Of a stretch of 64,000 bases of DNA, positions 61,019-64,000 are shown in pieces. The notes beneath the pieces are model-generated. The model saw only the letters and a program-made list of their open reading frames with translations. It was not told the origin of the DNA and ran no database searches. The DNA lies in contig JANCRA010000001.1 in assembly GCA_024362935.1 (NCBI GenBank), positions 54,133,930 through 54,197,929 of the forward strand. Reading direction: 5' to 3'. Origin of the DNA: Setophaga petechia (Eukaryota; Chordata; Aves; Passeriformes; Parulidae). Each line of letters starts with the position of its first letter. The first letter of the stretch is position 1. Made by a program: the position numbers and the translations under genes.

Positions 61019-64000
61019 AGAGGTTTAAAGTGATTAATATTCAGTATCACTTTGTGTTTAAGATACTATTATGAGCATGGCTGTAATTTTTTTAGTGTGT
61101 GGTATTTAGGAGGTGACTTGGCTTGGGACCAAAACAGGTAATTTTAAGCACCAGTATTTTCTCTGTTGTTCATGTGACAAAGGTGCAATCTTGATTTTTT
61201 TACCTTATAAGTTAACATTTACTGAAATGTAGTCTGCAATTCAGTAAAAATAGTGATTGTTGCATGTAGCACTACTTGCAGATCAGTTTCCTAAACTGTA
61301 ACAAAAAATGTTTCCTAAATCTTCAGCATTGCTGAGCTATGCCAGTAGTTGGTATTTTTGATTGTGCGTTGTATGTATCAGGATGAATGACAGAACGTGG
61401 ATTTTGGCAGAGCAGGATGACAAATGTAGTTCTGTTCCCACTTTTAACCTAGACTGAGCACTCTGGTGAGGTTTTGCTTAATTTCCTCTTGCAGATGTGT
61501 TCCTTGTGTTACAGTGAGACCTTAATCTGAGGATAAGTTTTGTGTGGAAAAAGTTACAAATTCACACCTCCCTCATTCCATAGGAGTTCCCATGAGTAGA
61601 CATGCCTTAATACTAACAGTGCATGTGGCTAATGGATATATTTGTATAGTTTAATGGTATTAATAGTGACTGTATCACAATTGACTTAATTTATATTCTT
61701 CTGTCTGACTGGAGGGACCCACATCAAAGGAGGCTGAAATGGAAAGTAAGCAGGGTATGAACCATGGCAGAAATGAAGCATCTCTGGAGGCAATTCCAAA
61801 GGCCATTAAGAGAACAGTTCATGAACTATTAATGTATTTCTGTGCTGCCAGCTAGGCCTGTTTTTCCCAAGGCCCAAAAAGCACACTAAACTATTAAAAA
61901 CCTTGTCTAACAAGGAAAGAGGTGGAGACCTGCTAGTATCTACTCAGGAGGATATGCTGAGTAAAGATGGACAGCTTTGGATGCCCTGGAGCCACTGGGG
62001 GCTGGGTACATTTGCAGTAGTTTGCAGCACCAGGCACACATCCCACCTGGAGCTCTCACTCCCCAGTCCAGCCAGTAAGCCCAAGTGGCATCTATTTTAG
62101 GAACAGTTGTTCAGAAGAACTTTCTTCTTCTGTGTGGATTCTGTGTTCTTCTGTATTGGTCACACACACTTTAGAGGTGTGTGGTGCTGTGGATTAATGG
62201 TGTGACGGGTTTTTGTTCCCTGATAGTTTCTAGGCAATTTTTAAGAAAATGTAAACAAATTACTTGTATACTCCTCCTCTACCATCCAAGTTCTACTGTC
62301 AAGGCAAACAGGAAAAAAGACGGGAAAAAAAAAAAGAAAACCAGCTCCAGTTGTAGCATCTGTTTCTTTGTTTAAACCTTATAATCTCGTGGACCTGTAT
62401 AAACCCTCTTCTTTGCAAACCTGTAATTCCAATGCACTGAAGCACACCTCAGGCAGGCCCTGCTCTCTGCTACTTTAGTTATGCATTGCAGTACTTGACA
62501 ATTAATCTTGGTTTTACTGTGGGGAGTCAAATCCATCACACCTCAGCAAAGGCAATTAAAAATGCAGGTTAGCAGGAGACTGAGGTCCACACTGATGAAC
62601 ACAAATCAACAGGCCTGTAGCAGACATTGATTTCCTACTTAGGAATTTTAAAAAATTACAGAATAGTCAGTTGCGAATGTTAGGTATAAATATTGTATTG
62701 ATTTTGATATGAAATAGAAGAGGAATATATAGTTAATAGGTGTGTCCTGAACACATTAGAAGAGGTCAGCAGAACGACTTTGATTTGGCCTGAGAAGCTG
62801 GAGTTGAATCAGTGACCCACCTGGGGACAGCAGTAATGCATCACCTTCGTGTGATGGCTGACACTGAGGGTGGTGATGTTTAACTGAAAGTCTGTGGTAC
62901 TGCAGAAATACAAATCTGATGTTGTTCTCTATAGATTATCCTCTAAATCAGGCAGGGCCTAATTAAAGGCCTTGGAGACTTATTAAAGACTTAAATTTGG
63001 GATCAGTTGTGGCCGACTATCAACAGAATACAGTGTCCAGAAACTGCTTGGGCAAGTTCCAGAAAACTGGCCACAATCTTGACAATTTACTGGTTGTTTA
63101 GTGGTTAATGTCTGGGCATCTACTCTGTTGGATTTATTTCCTTCTTCCTGATCCACTTTTGCTGAACTCTTGACACTGAAGCACCACTTACCAACGATTT
63201 TCCCCTAAGTTCTGATTTATGCATGGCATGTATGAGATGGGGACACAGTCAGAAGGCAAGAGAGATGTCATCCTGCTAGGAGCAATGTAGCCACAAGCCC
63301 CTATTCTCAGCACTGCAAAGGCTTTCAGGTGGATTATCCTGCACTCTGTATGTACAGACACGCTGTCACAACCATGACAGTGCTGTGCAGACAGAATGTC
63401 TTTGTTTTTGCAGATTGTTCAGTGCTGAATTGGTTGGGGTGGTGAAGGAGGAGGTGCCAGTGGATCACAGGAGTTTGTAGATCAAGCAGTAAAACCAAGA
63501 GCTCCCTAATTCAGAGAGTGACTGCCCAGGAATTTGGAGATAAATGCATAACTCTGCACCCCATCTTCTTTTTTCCTCTTTGTGGATATGGAGGGGCAAT
63601 TGAAAGGCAATAAAGTGAAAGAAAATACGCATTTGTATTAAGACCAGAGTGTCTGAGATGATACAGTATTGGGAAATTTCTGTGTGCTGAGTACTGTTGT
63701 CTGGCAAAACAAGCCCTTTAAATGCTTCTTGGAAGATAGCTCCAGCCCTAGATACCTACAGGTTTGGCCCAGGAGAACAAAACCCAGGTGATGGCTGAGT
63801 AATTGCCCGGGAATGCAGAGAGGAATCAGGTAAACAATGGACTGTGTCTCTTTGTCCAGAGGCTGTGAAGTGACACCAAGGAAGTGAATGTCAGGGAAAC
63901 TTTTTTCCTACTTTGGGGATGTATGTTGGGCTTGATGACACAGCAGAACCTTCTTCTTGATGGGATGTGTCTGGCAAGGACAAGTTCCATCTTCAGGGTA
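61019..64000. other. Intergenic flank, nothing recognised
   Basis: This is AT-rich unique sequence with no exon, RNA gene or repeat family that I can support on either strand. Confidence 0.55.

Noticed and set aside
1..64000. CRISPR arrays, operons, tRNA or rRNA genes
   Set aside because: No regularly spaced repeats, no bacterial gene organisation and no cloverleaf or rRNA signature sequences were seen in this vertebrate intronic DNA.

Overview
The window looks like a bird nuclear genome, most likely a songbird. It is AT-rich vertebrate intron sequence with short exons bounded by GT-AG splice sites. It carries CR1 LINE fragments, the dominant retrotransposon of birds, and two copies of an approximately 0.4 kb solo LTR of a kind I associate with passerine genomes. 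No bacterial, phage or organellar features are visible.

The window is filled by the 3' two thirds of one gene on the + strand, ARHGAP24 (FilGAP, a Rac-directed RhoGAP). I identified it by near-identity of the translated exons to the vertebrate protein as I remember it. Seven exons of the main transcript can be placed to the base, with compatible phases at every junction: 26369-26491 (end of the PH domain), 38076-38283, 48628-48760, 49524-49597 and 50006-50127 (RhoGAP domain), 52688-53759 (long Ser/Thr/Asn-rich linker) and 55963-56206 (C-terminal coiled coil and stop). The first PH-domain exons lie upstream of the window.

An alternative first coding exon, 30549-30660, sits behind a CpG-rich promoter region at about 29550-30000. 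It splices in phase to 38076 and gives a PH-less isoform of 654 residues (1965 coding bases including the stop). The gene therefore makes at least two products: one with a PH domain that can be sent to phosphoinositide-rich membrane, and one with a short basic N-terminus. Both share the GAP domain and the filamin-binding C-terminus.

Region by region: 1-26368 is intron, with one solo LTR at 3722-4140, a second at 17299-17700 and a candidate conserved element near 16740-16980. 26492-38075 is intron containing the alternative promoter and first exon, a CRE/CCAAT cluster near 32620-32755 and a decayed sense CR1. 38284-48627 is intron with a CpG-containing block at 44540-45000. 48761-55962 holds the closely spaced 3' exons, with an antisense CR1 in the last intron. 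56207 onward is the 3' UTR and flank, including a duplicated segment about 70 bp long and an unexplained mixed-composition block at 60380-61020. MAPK10, the expected downstream neighbour in vertebrates, was not recognised before the window ends. I found no clearly new biological system. The best leads are regulatory.
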